From the NCBI GenBank assembly GCA_014898415.1, contig RCTD01000034.1:310001-374000 (forward strand): 64,000 bases of DNA. The letters are read 5' to 3'. Every line of letters begins with the position of its first letter. The stretch's first letter is position 1. The DNA is from Stromatinia cepivora. Lineage: Eukaryota; Ascomycota; Leotiomycetes; Helotiales; Sclerotiniaceae. The notes below the pieces were generated by a model, which was not told the origin of the DNA, made no database searches, and was given only the letters and a program-made list of their open reading frames with translations. Shown one piece after another: positions 27,501-39,359 of this stretch. Both the position numbers and the translations under genes were made by a program.

Positions 27501-30334
27501 CATTCCCTTCTGCACCCGGTCATCGGTGAAGCATAAGAAAGAAAGCGTGTGGGAGCCTGGAAAACGCTGGACGGAATTATCTCCCAGAATTCCTAGCCAT
27601 ACAGTCAGTACTCGTACAGCATTTTGTCCCGCATATTGTGCTGCAATAGGGAGTTGTCGACGCGCCATGCTGTGTTGTGTAGGCTATAGGTCTACAGTGC
27701 GACCGTAGCATTGAATCTTCGAGGTACGTACTGGCACTCACTCCGGTGTCATTTACTTCGTATCGATCCATGTAAGGCGGAACCGGAAAAAAAAAGCGTC
27801 CGTCAACAACTACCCATGCAAAGCAAGATATTGCAGTCAATGGCATCCAATTATCCAAATACTGAGGGTATCCAGTTATCAAATTGTCTATGCAAGACAA
27901 GGAATGATCGATAATGAGCTGACAAGGTGTCCTCCTGTAACACAACACGAAATTCGGCTTTGTTACCCGGAAAGTGATTCCACAATGGAACAACGTTTTT
28001 TTGCTTCCTGCATGAATGAAAACTTGTTCTTTTTCTCCGACTCGAAGATTGTCCTCGTGGTATGTATTTTATTTATTTTGTGGGTGTTGCCGTTTGTTGA
28101 ATTGCTCGCATGAATTTGAGGGCATGTGACTTGAGCTCTAGTGAAAGTAACAAGGGTATCTTGCTTGGATCGGAAAAACTGCCAGTTGTCGTGATCTTTG
28201 TTATGCTTTGAGAGTTTGACAAGTTGATCACGTCTTTCCTCACAACCCCCTACTTTCCACTTAATAACCGAGCGATGCAACTCACGTACAAGCCTCTACG
28301 CGCTTGATATTGCGCATAGAAGCGTACCATAGAGCAGCCAAGCGGCTGGTACGTGTTTTTCTCTTTGATAAACACATCCGTTTCTTTCTTCGGTTTCCCC
28401 CCTTTCCATTAGCGACTTGAGAAGTCACATGCACTTTTCCTCTCTGACAAGAATGTATTGATATACATCGTCTCCAGGACTGATGAGTATATGTTCTGAT
28501 CTCTGAAGATTTTATCCATAATGTCAGTTGATATATGATCACGAGATCATGGAAGCTCATGACTCTCCGATGACGAAGTTTCCTCATAACCATAGAATGG
28601 CTATCTTTCAAACATACCAGTGTAATGACTGAAACGCTCAATTTGTTTGACATCTTGAGCGGAAAAAAGGTTGAGAGTGTAATTTATTGTGGCTCAGTTC
28701 CGATCTTCTGCCTCATGAATGCGTACATCAACGTCGTGCCCGAGAACAAAAAAGGGACGATGTATGATGTCATGTATTCATATAAGGGGCATAATGTTCT
28801 TGTATGAATGAGTAAGGGCGCTAGTGATGACGCCGGAATGGTTCTTGGTATGCAGAATCTTTGGCAGGGAGAGGAGACAGTAAATTATGTAGAAAGAGGA
28901 AGTGCAAAATTTTCTTACAAGATGGGGAAGATCAGTCTCTTTATGTGTGCTCATTATTTAGTTGGTACGCTAGGGTGGTTGTCTCTTTAGTTCGTTGCTG
29001 GCGCACTAGGTCGTCGTCGTTACTCTGCTAGCCAAAAAGCATATTGTCGCTCATCGGGCAATGGATCATTTTTTAACCACAACCTCGCTCTTCACCGTTC
29101 ATCGGTTGTAATTTATACAACTTTTAATAAGATAAAGGCGCAGTTTCTTTTTATCAATTTTAAATGTGTGATTTTATTGTTAATTGATTCTTAAGTAATT
29201 TTCAATGCAGTATCGATAAGGTCGTAAGGACAGTTTCGCTTAGCCGTACCCGGGCTTCTATGATGAACATGATGATGATGATGCACATTTCTTATGCGGA
29301 TTACCTATGAAGACGACCGTAGCACGTTAGAAAACACCGGATTGTTCCAGCGGGCTGTACTCGTTATATTGCACAATTCGTATGTGCGTGGTTTCTCTCC
29401 ACCACTCTCAATACTGGTACGAAGTGGCAATTCGATTTTGATAGTTGCTTAACACATAGTGAGTATCATGCAATGCCATTAAAACATGTTACCACTCCAT
29501 AATTTACTTTTTACATTCACTCCAGTCATTCAGCTAATATAAATTCACATTGTCGTCTATATATCAACATAATCTACCCTCTTGTAATCATAGCCCATGC
29601 CCCCTATCACATCTCTCACCACTAAATATCATCCATGGGATCATGTATACCATTCAGAACGGATGCCGTAATCATTAATCATCGAGATCCATCTATTACG
29701 CCCAATAATCTAAGGCCACAGTACTTAATCTTTCTTCTTAGCCCTTGGTGTTGTGTCCGGTTCAATTGCTCTAATTTAGCGCATCGCACATTGGAAAATC
29801 TGTGACTTTGCCCAATTCCCAAATCCCCTCATTAGCGAGAATCACAACGAACTTTTACTACAGCATCAAACAAACAGTGCAATTGAGTTATCAACAAGAT
29901 TCTTCTCGCATATTAAAATCTCTTCGATACGGCAGTAAGAAGTTGTGCCACTCACTTGGGCACATATCCGCTCAATTCGGTTCATACGGCACCTCAATTT
30001 GGGGTACGGTTTTGAGTCCATTTCTATCTACAGCCCTTCCATTTAATCTTCAGTTCATCCTCATCAACACACAAAACATCACACAATCACAACGCAATCC
30101 AGAAACCACAAATTACTGAATCGCAATCGATCCGCAAGTTACATCTGTGCTTAGCAACAGCTTTTCACCTTAACATTAAAGGCATCACTGCTACCTCTTG
30201 TAGACATCGATACGCCATCCAAATCACAACACTCAACACAACAGACACGAATACATACCGACCATTAGTAACCAATAGGTCTATCAAACCCACGACTTTC
30301 TGCCATAACATCCACCTGTTTCGCAGTATTCAAG
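24574..30334. other. 5.8-kb gene-poor region
   Basis: Open frames are short, overlap on both strands and have no recognisable motif. Nothing supported as a gene. The stretch 29500-30330 is CA/AC-rich and probably the leader and promoter of the next gene. Confidence 0.45.
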
Positions 30335-31681
30335 ATGCCGTCTCCACCATCGTGGTTATCCGGCAATGAGCATGGTGAGTCAACCTTTCCAGGTGTACCT
30401 GGCTGGTCCTTCGAAACTGCGAAGTCTACTAGGAGAGATTGCAAGTCTATCGACCCATTCACGCAATCGTTCTCATCATTCTTCCAATCCATGCTATCCC
30501 CAACCTTGTCTCCATCTTCTAACGTCTCTACTCAAGCTACAAGCAACTCTTCTCCCGACTCAACCTCAGCTATGGGCCAGATCGCTGAACCACCCGCTGG
30601 ACCACCCACTGAACCACACGCTGGACCATCTACGTCGGTCTCAGATTCGACCATTCCTGCCAACTCACCACCGATCGACACAAATAACAAAGACTCCAAT
30701 AAAGACAAGAAAATGAAGATGAACGGTGCACTTGATCAAGCTAGAACTTCGCGAACGGTAAAGAAAACTAAGAGAATTTTGAACACGGCAGAAGGTGCTG
30801 AACAAATCAGCGGCGAAATCAATGAAAGCTATATCATCCACAACACCAGCGAGTCAAGTGGAAAGAGAATGACGCGCGCTGAGAAGGCAAAGTCAGATAC
30901 AGACAAGCATGGTGCTGAAGGGACCAACGCTGGTTCCAACCAAAATTATACAATCCCAGCCCCAAAAAGCAATGGAAATGCCTCAAAGGGCAGTAGAAAG
31001 GCCGCAAAGGGCAATGGAAAGACCGCAAAGGGCAAGAGAAAGGCGGCCAATGAGGAGGCAGCAGATGAGCAGCCTCGCCCTGAGACAAAGAGACAAAAGA
31101 CCAACGCTCCATTTACACCTCCAGATACTCCACCTTCTAACACGAAGGTTATGATTACATATGATCCTCGTGTTTCTCCGTCCTTCAGGGTTTGGCACAA
31201 GGAAGTCGAGGAGGCTCAATCACCTTCACCCGCTGGACGCAAGAAGAAGTTTCCATGTGGAGATGCCCAATTCTTGTGGCTAAAGTTCCAATCAGGAGAA
31301 GTCAAGAAACAAGCCTCAACTGCTGACAAAGATGGTTGGAGCGGACAAGTCAAAAATGATAAGGTCGGCACCAAAGAGATAATGGGCAAGATATATAACA
31401 TAGACGTCGGCACCTATTACGAGTCCCAGCGAATCAAAGATACCTCTCCTCCCCTCTCTAAAGCCCAGCAGGCCGGCAGGCCAAAAACTTTCTCATTCAA
31501 AGTTTATTTTCCTTCTACATTCTTGAGATTCTTCTCGGGTGATGCAGCAGAATACATAAAGTATGAGCTTGAGACAACTTCCGAGCGCAACTTCAAGCTG
31601 AAGGAGAAGATTCAGAGAACTATTGCCAAGGCAGAAAAGAACGGCGGAAAACTTTTGTTTTCGATGATGGAGGACTTTTAA
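30335..31681 (+). CDS. Hypothetical basic, nuclear-type protein
   Basis: Single-exon frame of 448 codons. I do not recognise the family. Residues 1-130 are Ser/Pro/Thr-rich with a PPAGPPTEPHAGP repeat-like patch. Residues about 130-260 are Lys-rich and probably disordered, with a short tandem motif of the form KG-x2-K-x-AKG (three to four copies around residues 215-235) and a basic KRQKTN patch typical of nuclear localisation signals. The C-terminal 180 residues are better ordered by composition, with alternating aromatic and charged residues (VMITYDPRVSPSFRVWHKEVEE, GKIYNIDVGTYYESQRI in part), and could be a fungal-specific domain. No catalytic motif is visible. A chromatin or DNA-binding role is only a guess from composition. 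Confidence 0.72.
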   Translation: MPSPPSWLSGNEHGESTFPGVPGWSFETAKSTRRDCKSIDPFTQSFSSFFQSMLSPTLSPSSNVSTQATSNSSPDSTSAMGQIAEPPAGPPTEPHAGPSTSVSDSTIPANSPPIDTNNKDSNKDKKMKMNGALDQARTSRTVKKTKRILNTAEGAEQISGEINESYIIHNTSESSGKRMTRAEKAKSDTDKHGAEGTNAGSNQNYTIPAPKSNGNASKGSRKAAKGNGKTAKGKRKAANEEAADEQPRPETKRQKTNAPFTPPDTPPSNTKVMITYDPRVSPSFRVWHKEVEEAQSPSPAGRKKKFPCGDAQFLWLKFQSGEVKKQASTADKDGWSGQVKNDKVGTKEIMGKIYNIDVGTYYESQRIKDTSPPLSKAQQAGRPKTFSFKVYFPSTFLRFFSGDAAEYIKYELETTSERNFKLKEKIQRTIAKAEKNGGKLLFSMMEDF

Positions 31682-33357
31682 CTGCGCTCATTTGGCGACG
31701 ATAAAGCACGCATTTACATAATCATAGCGTAACTATCAACACATGTCGTCATCGTCAATGGATTCACCATTTTTGAGTCTTTGGGCTCGTCTTTTTTGAG
31801 TTGGATGTGTATGAAGGATGATAATTGGAAGGAGAAGAAAGATGGAGGAATTGAAAGGGAAGTACATGAGACATGAGTGTGCAATAGGAAAGTGATGAGA
31901 AGGTTCACAGGAGTTGTATAAAAATTTTGGATGTTTTTCTTTTCTTTTTCTTTTTTGAAGATTTTTGAATATGTATTTTTCAACGGGTAACGACAGAGTT
32001 CTTTCCAAAGAATTTTAGGAAAGGAAGGGGAACTTAACGAGAACAGAACAGGGAGCGGAGATGAGCGAGGATTCTTTTTTTCTTTCTTTTTTTCTTTCTT
32101 TTTTTCTTTCTTTTTTTCTTTCTTTTTTTTTTGAAGATTTTTGAATATGTATTTTTCAACGGGTAACGACAGAGTTCTTTCCCTAAGAATTCTAAGAAAG
32201 GAAGGGAAACTCAACTTAACGAGGACAAGAAGCGGAAATGGATGAGGAAAGAATGTAGTAAGATTACGAAAATGTTTGGGAAGTTTGCATGTACATTTTT
32301 TATGGATAGGTAGTATAAATTTAGGAACTTGTTTAATTTAAATTTATACATCATGTTGTGGTAATCATTTGTGGAAGTGAAGGTATTGAAGTAAACTGAT
32401 TTGGTATATTCGAAGGGAGCAGGATGATATAAATTATAGTAAGATCTTACAATGGATTCGCAATGCTCACGTCTCACACATCATCCTCCGTTCAACAATA
32501 TTGTACGAATCTCTCTATAATAACCCTTCATTCTCCGCATAATAAATCTGCCTAACCCATCCCCTCGCCAAAAACTTTATAACTCTTCCACGAATTTCTC
32601 AACAAATGAGCCATTCCTCGTAGATAACCCTAAAGCACAGGTCAATCGAACATCTCCAGGGCAGGGTCCGTGGAATGATACAAGACACGGCTATAAACTC
32701 ATAATGAAAATTGTATGGTCTGAAAAATCCGGCCAATGGTAAAGAAAAGTAAGACGCCGATGATGATGGTCCCCTGAATCTATCTCGCTTTGGCACAAGT
32801 GGTTGTCCACCAAAATAGTGAATTAAGTTAATCATCGCCATGCACTTCACCTCCTGCCACTTCATCTCACGCTACGGGAACATGTCATGTTCAAGTTACT
32901 TAACTTTCCAGGGGGGTGAGTCTATGAACATCTGAGCGAGAAGGTGTGGACTGTGAGGATGATTATACCAGTTAGTCAGGTCAGTGGAGTATGAGTAAAA
33001 GTATCACATTGAATGAGAATCACTGGAGCATTATCATCTCAGAATCAAAGGTACTCTCACAACTTTACATTACTTGACTGCTATCATTCCTGCAGTTGAG
33101 ATTAGAACGACTCGACGGGACATCGGTGTATGTTATGCTTCAACATGCCTCCATTGTATTTGGTATCATACCATATTTATTCATTGAACCTATGTCCAGC
33201 GTTCATAAAATTACAACCTTTAAACACTTTTATTATGTTCTTCTGCGAGGAGAAATATTTTTCCTATCCACGATCTTCCATTCTCAGCTGGAATTCATTG
33301 ATTTTCTCCACTATGCTCATCCAATGCCATATTTATGCCTTTCCCTCCCCCCAGTTC
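31682..33357. other. Intergenic region with direct repeat and T/C microsatellite
   Basis: No gene recognised. Contains the 90-bp duplication and pyrimidine tract listed separately. Minus-strand frames here encode Lys/Glu runs and are artefacts of the microsatellite. Confidence 0.5.
31951..32222. repeat. Direct repeat of about 90 bp flanking a pyrimidine microsatellite
   Basis: Copy 1 (about 31951-32041) and copy 2 (about 32127-32222) share TTTTTTGAAGATTTTTGAAT, CAACGGGTAACGACAGAGTT and a GAAAGGAAGGG tail, with a few substitutions. They bracket a (TTTC)n-type tract at 32071-32136. The layout suggests slippage or unequal exchange at the pyrimidine tract. Confidence 0.8.
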
Positions 33358-34985
33358 TCACGCAGCCTTTTCCTTCCCTTTACCCGCGAAATCTATAATT
33401 TTCTTCTTTCCGAAATCCCTCGCTTTCTTCCACTTGCAGTAAAGCACCACTACGTCCTTCAACATTACGAATAGACATCCTCCCACTACACTTCTGGCCC
33501 ATTTATGTTGTAATAACCCGGGCTTTCCGTTCCTCGTCCTCATCCATATAGATGGTAATGCGTATTTGAGCGCATCGCCCATAATGCTTGATATTGCGGG
33601 AAACAACATTGCGCCCATAAATTGGAATGTTAAGCTGTGTGTACTGACATTTCGACGGACTCCCCAATCGTTTTCGTTTGCGTTTTCGCCTTCTTGGTCA
33701 CCCCCATTTCGATTTTGATGTCGATTTCCATTTCGATCACCGGCGGGTGCATGTACATGATCATCTGGAGGAACCAAATCTCCATCTTGATCCCTCACTT
33801 CATCGACAATCTCCACTTCGAAGTTCAGGAACCCTCCACCACCTTGTCCTCTGCGCTGTTCCAGAGCGATTTGTTCTGCGGTTTCGCCTTCTCGTGGTTT
33901 GCGCTGAACAGCCAAATCCCATCTCTTCTCTAAGTCGTAAAACATGTGATGGTATAGTGTATTGTATGCTAATCTGACGTAGGGAAGTAGCGCAAATGTG
34001 CGACCCGGGGACGGAGGCCATGAAGTGATGTTTTTGTTGTCGGGGCTAAAGAGGAAATACTAAAGACATGTTAGCAAACTGAGTCTCAAATTACACTTTT
34101 GAATCAACGCTTTATTCCAGACATTCGACATCCCACTGGTGATATCCGAGATTTACCTACAGTGACAGGAACTATAGTAAAAACAGAATCCGCAATTTTT
34201 GTCCGTGATAATATGAGGGTTGGTGCGATTAATGGTAGCCCTATTGCTGTTCTCCAACTTGGTACCGTCATGAACCCACCACCGAGAAATGGAAATAAAT
34301 ATTTGGTCATAATTTGACTGATGGGTAACTGTATGTAATCCCCAAGAATACGACGGTCTAAGAAATCATCATAATGCTCTAAAATAATCCTTCGACCTTC
34401 ATCCGCACCAAATACCAATGCCAGACTGTTAACGCCAAACAGAAGGGATCCGGAATAGACGCAACTAAAGACTGCACCGGCCGCTGTGGGAAGGACCAAA
34501 TGCTTCGCCATACGTTGCAACTTGTCCACTGTCAAGACTAGATAATCTTTAGGCTGATCGATTTTAAGTTGATATTTGCAGACTGGGCAGACGATTTTGG
34601 GTGCCATCTCCTTGTCTGCGGATACTGCAATCCATTCCATCAAACATGATTCGTGGGCCTGCAAAGAACAAGGACATGGAGATCGCCATGGTGAAGTTTG
34701 AGGCCCATCATCTGTATCATCCATTTGACATATCCAACAGGTTTTTATTTCACCCTGCGGAGGTGATATTATATCTTGTTGCGCCTCATCGGACTGCGTA
34801 GAGTTGTCGGATTGAGGTTGGTTTAGAACATGAGCTTCGTTTGATTCTTCGACTTTAGGGAGGGTAGTCTCTGGAGAATTGTTGGAGGATGGGGGAGCTG
34901 CCAGAACTTCCTGGTTCGACTGCTCAGGACGGACTGGATCGATTCTATCTCGCACTTTTGGAGGAGCCGGGTATGCTGATTCCAT
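33358..34985 (-). CDS. RING-CH (MARCH-type) membrane E3 ubiquitin ligase candidate
   Basis: Two exons on the minus strand, 34985-34161 and 34059-33358 (1527 nt, 508 aa). The 101-nt intron uses donor GTAGGT and acceptor CTTTAG; the alternative donor 4 nt downstream would break frame. After an acidic/Pro-rich N-terminus (1-80) there is a C4HC3 RING-CH domain: Cys83, Cys86, Cys104, Cys106, His111, Cys114, Cys133, Cys136, with the Trp before the second pair of the motif (CWIC). Hydrophobic stretches follow at about 160-190 and in the C-terminal half (LTFQFMGAMLFPAISSIMG and SVVGGCLFVMLKDVVVLY), separated by an Arg/Asn/Gly-rich loop. RING-CH plus membrane segments is typical of MARCH and Doa10-type ligases acting on membrane proteins. 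The protein is far shorter than Doa10, so it is a separate fungal type. Confidence 0.88.
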
Positions 34986-36167
34986 TTTCGCAATTCGGAG
35001 GAGTGATTGATGATGGTTGAGACTGAGAAAGGAAGACGGGTATTACCACATTGCTTGAAAAAGAGATAAACTGAGAAATCCTAGAAAATACTAAACATAG
35101 GTGCTGATTTTGACGAAAGAGCTTTTTGTGACAATGAGTAATACAGCCTTCTTGTTGCATATGAAGTAGAAGGTTTAATGCCGCCCGCCTCGGTTTGTTG
35201 ACAACGCCACATTTCTCAGCCGCAGTTGATCCTTCAGCCTTACCCTCATAGCATCAACCAATTAGAGATGAGACACTTTCCTCCATGTCATATTTGATTT
35301 GTCTCGGAGGCTGAAGCCCAAAGATTTTCAGGCAATACAGTATCGTATCTAACGACCCCGGGAAGTATATATCTCGTATTCAACTTCACTTCCTTCTTCA
35401 CTACAATCATACATACTATCTTTCCTTCACTCCTCTCATATGTTTTCAACAAACCACAGAGCCATCAATATGACTTTTACTATCTCTCCCCTTTTAAATT
35501 CTACGCATAATATGGTTCATGAAAAAGAAAACAAAAAAGGCAGGGAGAAGTGCTGAGACTTTTAATTATGGGCTTCAAAATTCTCATTTGGGCCATTCCC
35601 CCGCGAATGGGTGAGACTTCTTTGGGCGAATGGGTATTTCTAATAATCTTTTATCTACGCGTATTGGTAACATAATCCATACGTCTGCGAATCCTAGAAA
35701 CGCGGCGGGATCAAGTCAAATCAAGTTTTCAAGTGAAGATTATGATTTCTCTTTATCATGTTGGTGGACTATTCTAACCAATAGCTGGGTAACCGGTGGT
35801 TTGACGATGATATTATACTCATGTAGCACATGATACCTGAAAGAGAGCAAAACATGGAATAACTGATCATCTCAATATGTAGTAGATGAGGTTGAGATGT
35901 CTTTTCTTCTTGATGTGGCTTGTTTTGTTTGGCAGGTTATAACATCATCTCTCGGGGCCTTTACCCTTATCTACCCCGATTATATTAAGGTTGCAAATCA
36001 ATCTCCTATCAAATTAGTGGAGATCCGTCTTTTAGCTTTTAGCTTCTCCATAGTGCTCTTTCTCTTTTAGCCCACTCTCTCATCTATCTGTTTTGCATTT
36101 TATTCTCCTGGATTTGGTTTTTTTTTTTGGATTGCTCCCTCTGCAGCCATTTGCAGTCATTCGAGCA
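34986..36167. other. Divergent promoter region
   Basis: Spacer between the divergently transcribed RING-CH and GT31 genes. Pyrimidine-rich leaders lie at both ends; no extra gene recognised. Confidence 0.5.
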
Positions 36168-37763
36168 ATGAAATCTAGAAGGCGCCTTCTTTTGGCTGTC
36201 CGTTTGGCTGTGTCCTCGGTAATTGTTACCGCCATATTATTGTTTGCCCGCCATGGTACACTCAATGTGATATCATATTTTGGATCACCAGCATCCCTTC
36301 ACAATACTTTTGGATATGAATATGTGGAAGTAGATGATGGTTTAGTCAGGGAGGGTTCGATTTCGGTACACGATTGTAATGTCACAGAAAACTTCGAGTG
36401 GCTGGGCAAGTACAACTTATCGTACCCTTTGAAAGTAGCCCACCGAGATATTGTCGCAAAACCTAATCATGGGGCAAGACCGTCAATTACCACCGTTGAT
36501 GAGTCCTTATTCGACAGCCGAGAGATTTTTCGGCGTGCAGAGCTTTCTATCGATAGAGTCGTCGACCACTGCTCCCCAATCACTCTCGAAGTACCTTACC
36601 CTCCGATTCATAAAATCGACGCTTCGCACATGATATTTGGTTTGCAGACCACGATAAAACGTCTTCGGGATACGAAGCCGCATCTAGCACGATGGTTGCC
36701 CAACACTGGAGCTCGTTTGATTGCAATAGTTAAAGAAAGTGAAGAAAAACTGGCATCCAAATTCGAAATGGCTCGACTTCAGAAGGAATATCGTAAAGCA
36801 GGCATGGATGTCACAATAGTACCACCCGTCAAGAAAGAGGATTTCTTCAATCAACGATATTTCTCCGTGATGGATCTAATGTATGCGGCTCGCAACAAGA
36901 AAACAAGATGGACTGTTTTAATAGACGACGATACATTCTTCCCTTCCTTTCGTGCTCTACTCGACGAACTTGCTCTTCACGACCATACCCAACCTCAATA
37001 CATTGGCGGATTATCCGAGAATTGGGCTGCGGTGAGAATGTACGGGCTCATGGCATTTGGAGGGGCAGGCGTTTTTATTTCCACGCCACTAGCTAAAATT
37101 ATCCATGATAATAACGACGAGTGCAAAAACAACATGCGATTCACCTCGGGAGATACAGTGGTGATGGACTGCATATATGGACATTCCAAAGTTCAACTTA
37201 AGCCAGTAGCTGGACTTTCGCAGATCGATTTCACCGGAGACCATTCTGGATTCTATGAGAGTGGGAGAAGGGTATTATCTTTACACCATTGGAAAGCAGG
37301 ATCTGCGACCAAATATCCCTACGAGATGGACAAGATGCATTTAATATCAGACGTTTGTGACGAATGTTTTCTACAACGTTGGCAATTTAAAAACGATGTC
37401 GTCCTTACCAATGGGTTCAGCATTGCAAAATATCCCGACGGGTCGTTAGAACGAGGGGCTAGGAGTGAATTAAGTAATTCGACAATTTTAGATGGAGCTG
37501 TCGATTTGAGGAGAACAGAGGTGACTTGGAATGACAAGAATATCGATGTTGAGAATAGTCTAGCGTCCACAAGACCAGAATTGAGCGAGGAACAGAAGCT
37601 TAGCTGGAAATTTCTGGATAGCTTTCTGGTTGAGAAGGGACGTGTCGTCCGACAGATATATTTAAGGAAAGAAGTTGAGGGGGAGGGAGATGAAGTTCTG
37701 ATTCTGAATTGGAGACGAGCCAGAAAGAATCACAGTGGAAGAGGAAAGGAAATAAGGGATTGA
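36168..37763 (+). CDS. Fungal GT31 (Fringe-like) glycosyltransferase
   Basis: Single exon, 531 aa. Start chosen at ATG 36168; the frame continues upstream only to a TTG. A basic KSRRR followed by a hydrophobic segment (about residues 7-27) forms a type II signal anchor, so Golgi lumen orientation is expected. The donor-binding DxD motif is the IDDDTFF string at about residues 252-258. Downstream landmarks include YIGGLSENW, GGAGVFIS and a TSGDTVVMDCI motif containing the conserved acidic pair of Fringe-type enzymes, then a DFTGDHSGF region and an LHHWK motif. These match the fungal subgroup of GT31 (often labelled DUF604). The sugar donor and acceptor cannot be told from sequence. Length is normal for the family. 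Confidence 0.9.
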   Translation: MKSRRRLLLAVRLAVSSVIVTAILLFARHGTLNVISYFGSPASLHNTFGYEYVEVDDGLVREGSISVHDCNVTENFEWLGKYNLSYPLKVAHRDIVAKPNHGARPSITTVDESLFDSREIFRRAELSIDRVVDHCSPITLEVPYPPIHKIDASHMIFGLQTTIKRLRDTKPHLARWLPNTGARLIAIVKESEEKLASKFEMARLQKEYRKAGMDVTIVPPVKKEDFFNQRYFSVMDLMYAARNKKTRWTVLIDDDTFFPSFRALLDELALHDHTQPQYIGGLSENWAAVRMYGLMAFGGAGVFISTPLAKIIHDNNDECKNNMRFTSGDTVVMDCIYGHSKVQLKPVAGLSQIDFTGDHSGFYESGRRVLSLHHWKAGSATKYPYEMDKMHLISDVCDECFLQRWQFKNDVVLTNGFSIAKYPDGSLERGARSELSNSTILDGAVDLRRTEVTWNDKNIDVENSLASTRPELSEEQKLSWKFLDSFLVEKGRVVRQIYLRKEVEGEGDEVLILNWRRARKNHSGRGKEIRD

Positions 37764-38094
37764 TTGGGCTGAGAGAAAGAGGAGGCAGAGTTTTCTTTTC
37801 GTCATTTAATATACCCTCCAATAATTCGGGCATAAAATTGGCGTCGATAGGCGTTTGGAATGATGATGCTAATTGTAGGAATCCTGGGCGGAAATTTGGA
37901 TATTATGATGATTTGGAATATGATAATGTATAAACTTCACCCACATGGACATAACAAATTAGAGAGGAAGAAGTTCAGGATATCTTTTGGATACCTAAGA
38001 AACTGGGGAAAGGGGATTAAAACATCAATTGCACATATACCTTTCCATAAAAATATATAAATACCTATAAATATAAAGATAATACTACATGTAA

Positions 38095-38119
38095 CCCCCC
38101 CCCCCCCCCCCCCCCCCCC
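38095..38119. repeat. Homopolymer of 25 cytosines
   Basis: Uninterrupted C25 on the plus strand. Its length should be treated with caution because such runs are error-prone in sequencing. Confidence 0.9.
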
Positions 38120-38915
38120 AATTCAAGAATGATTTCCCGAATACCTATCCTTAAATTACACCGGTACTCAAACAATCGGTCATTCTCCGAAATAACTACC
38201 TATATACTAACGGAAGGTCCTCGCTACAAAATACCCTAGAGAGAGCTACCTCGGTAGGTATGGTATCTAAATAAAAATCATACTTCTGCCTTTTTTTGTT
38301 GCATGTCTGGAAATGCCGAAGTTATCCGCTCCTGCGAGGATTTGTTTTTGTTTTTATTTTTGGGAGGGGGTAATGTGATTGTGGCGATGCTATTTATGTG
38401 TGTTGGTGTGTGTGTTGGCGTGAGTATGGTGTGAGTATGGTGTGAGTGTTGAAGGGAAAGGAAACGGGCTCGGGAAGTCGGAGGATGTTTTTATTAAGGT
38501 GGGATGGATGGGAATTGAGAAATGAGAAATTAAATGAAATGAGAATGGGGTTATAGTGGGGTGATATAGTGATTGAAAGGTTGAGGTGGGAAAGATGGGA
38601 TTGGGGATTTTGATGGGTTGAGATGGGTTTGATCGGGGACGAGATGGGGTTGTAAGAAGACTATTAAATATATGGAACGAGACGGGATGATATGATATGA
38701 TATAAAAGCTTGAGGATATTTAAGTTTTCTTTGAAATACATCGGGTAAACCCCTTCATCAGCTTACAGTCATCTACAATTGGTCAGGCTGGACTACCTAC
38801 ATCAATCACCGTACTTGAGTTATAAGTCAAATATAATAATCGTTTCTTCACAATCAACAACACTTCAATCATCAAAAATTCTCTTTCTCGCTTCTAGCCA
38901 AACACGCGGCTCAAG

Positions 38916-38979
38916 GTAAGTTAAAAATTTACTCAGATTAATGTCCCACGATTAAACTTGCTTTCATTCATCCATTCAG
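38916..38979 (+). other. Candidate 5'-UTR intron of GAL1
   Basis: A consensus donor GTAAGT at 38916 and a pyrimidine-preceded acceptor ATTCAG ending at 38979 lie about 380 bases before the GAL1 ATG. There is no coding sequence on either side. Predicted from splice consensus only. Confidence 0.4.
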
Positions 38980-39359
38980 GTGATAGAACTGTAAGTTTCT
39001 CCGGTTGGAAATGAATAAGTGGATGACGGAGCGATGCGCACCAATAATCTGGAGAACGCTTCGGGGCACAGCGGGGGTAATGGCGGGGTCCTTCCTCGTA
39101 CCTAGGTATCGTCTGAAATTGTACTGGGTATGTATGCCACAGTTAATGTTATGATCTCGTGCCCCTCCGTGAATTGGTTGGTTTGTGATTCCGGTTTCCT
39201 ATTCCAATAACTCTTTTTTCATCCTGTCCGAGCACTCCTCTTCGCCTTGCACATCTACTCCCTACACATCTGCAGATTCCCAAGCTCGTAAATCCGCAGC
39301 AATTCATACCGACAGCTTCCTGCCTGCACACTTCTACCTCTCGATAACTTTCATTTATA

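Larger units (their letters stand above)
37764..39359. other. Intergenic region and GAL1 leader
   Basis: Holds a 25-nt poly-C run, T-rich and GT-rich tracts (38340-38460) and GGGAT-rich sequence (38500-38700). The last 550 bases are the probable GAL1 promoter and leader, including a candidate leader intron. Confidence 0.5.

Noticed and set aside
26454..28653. Cluster of short frames on both strands
   Set aside because: None shows a recognised motif or can be spliced into a longer product.
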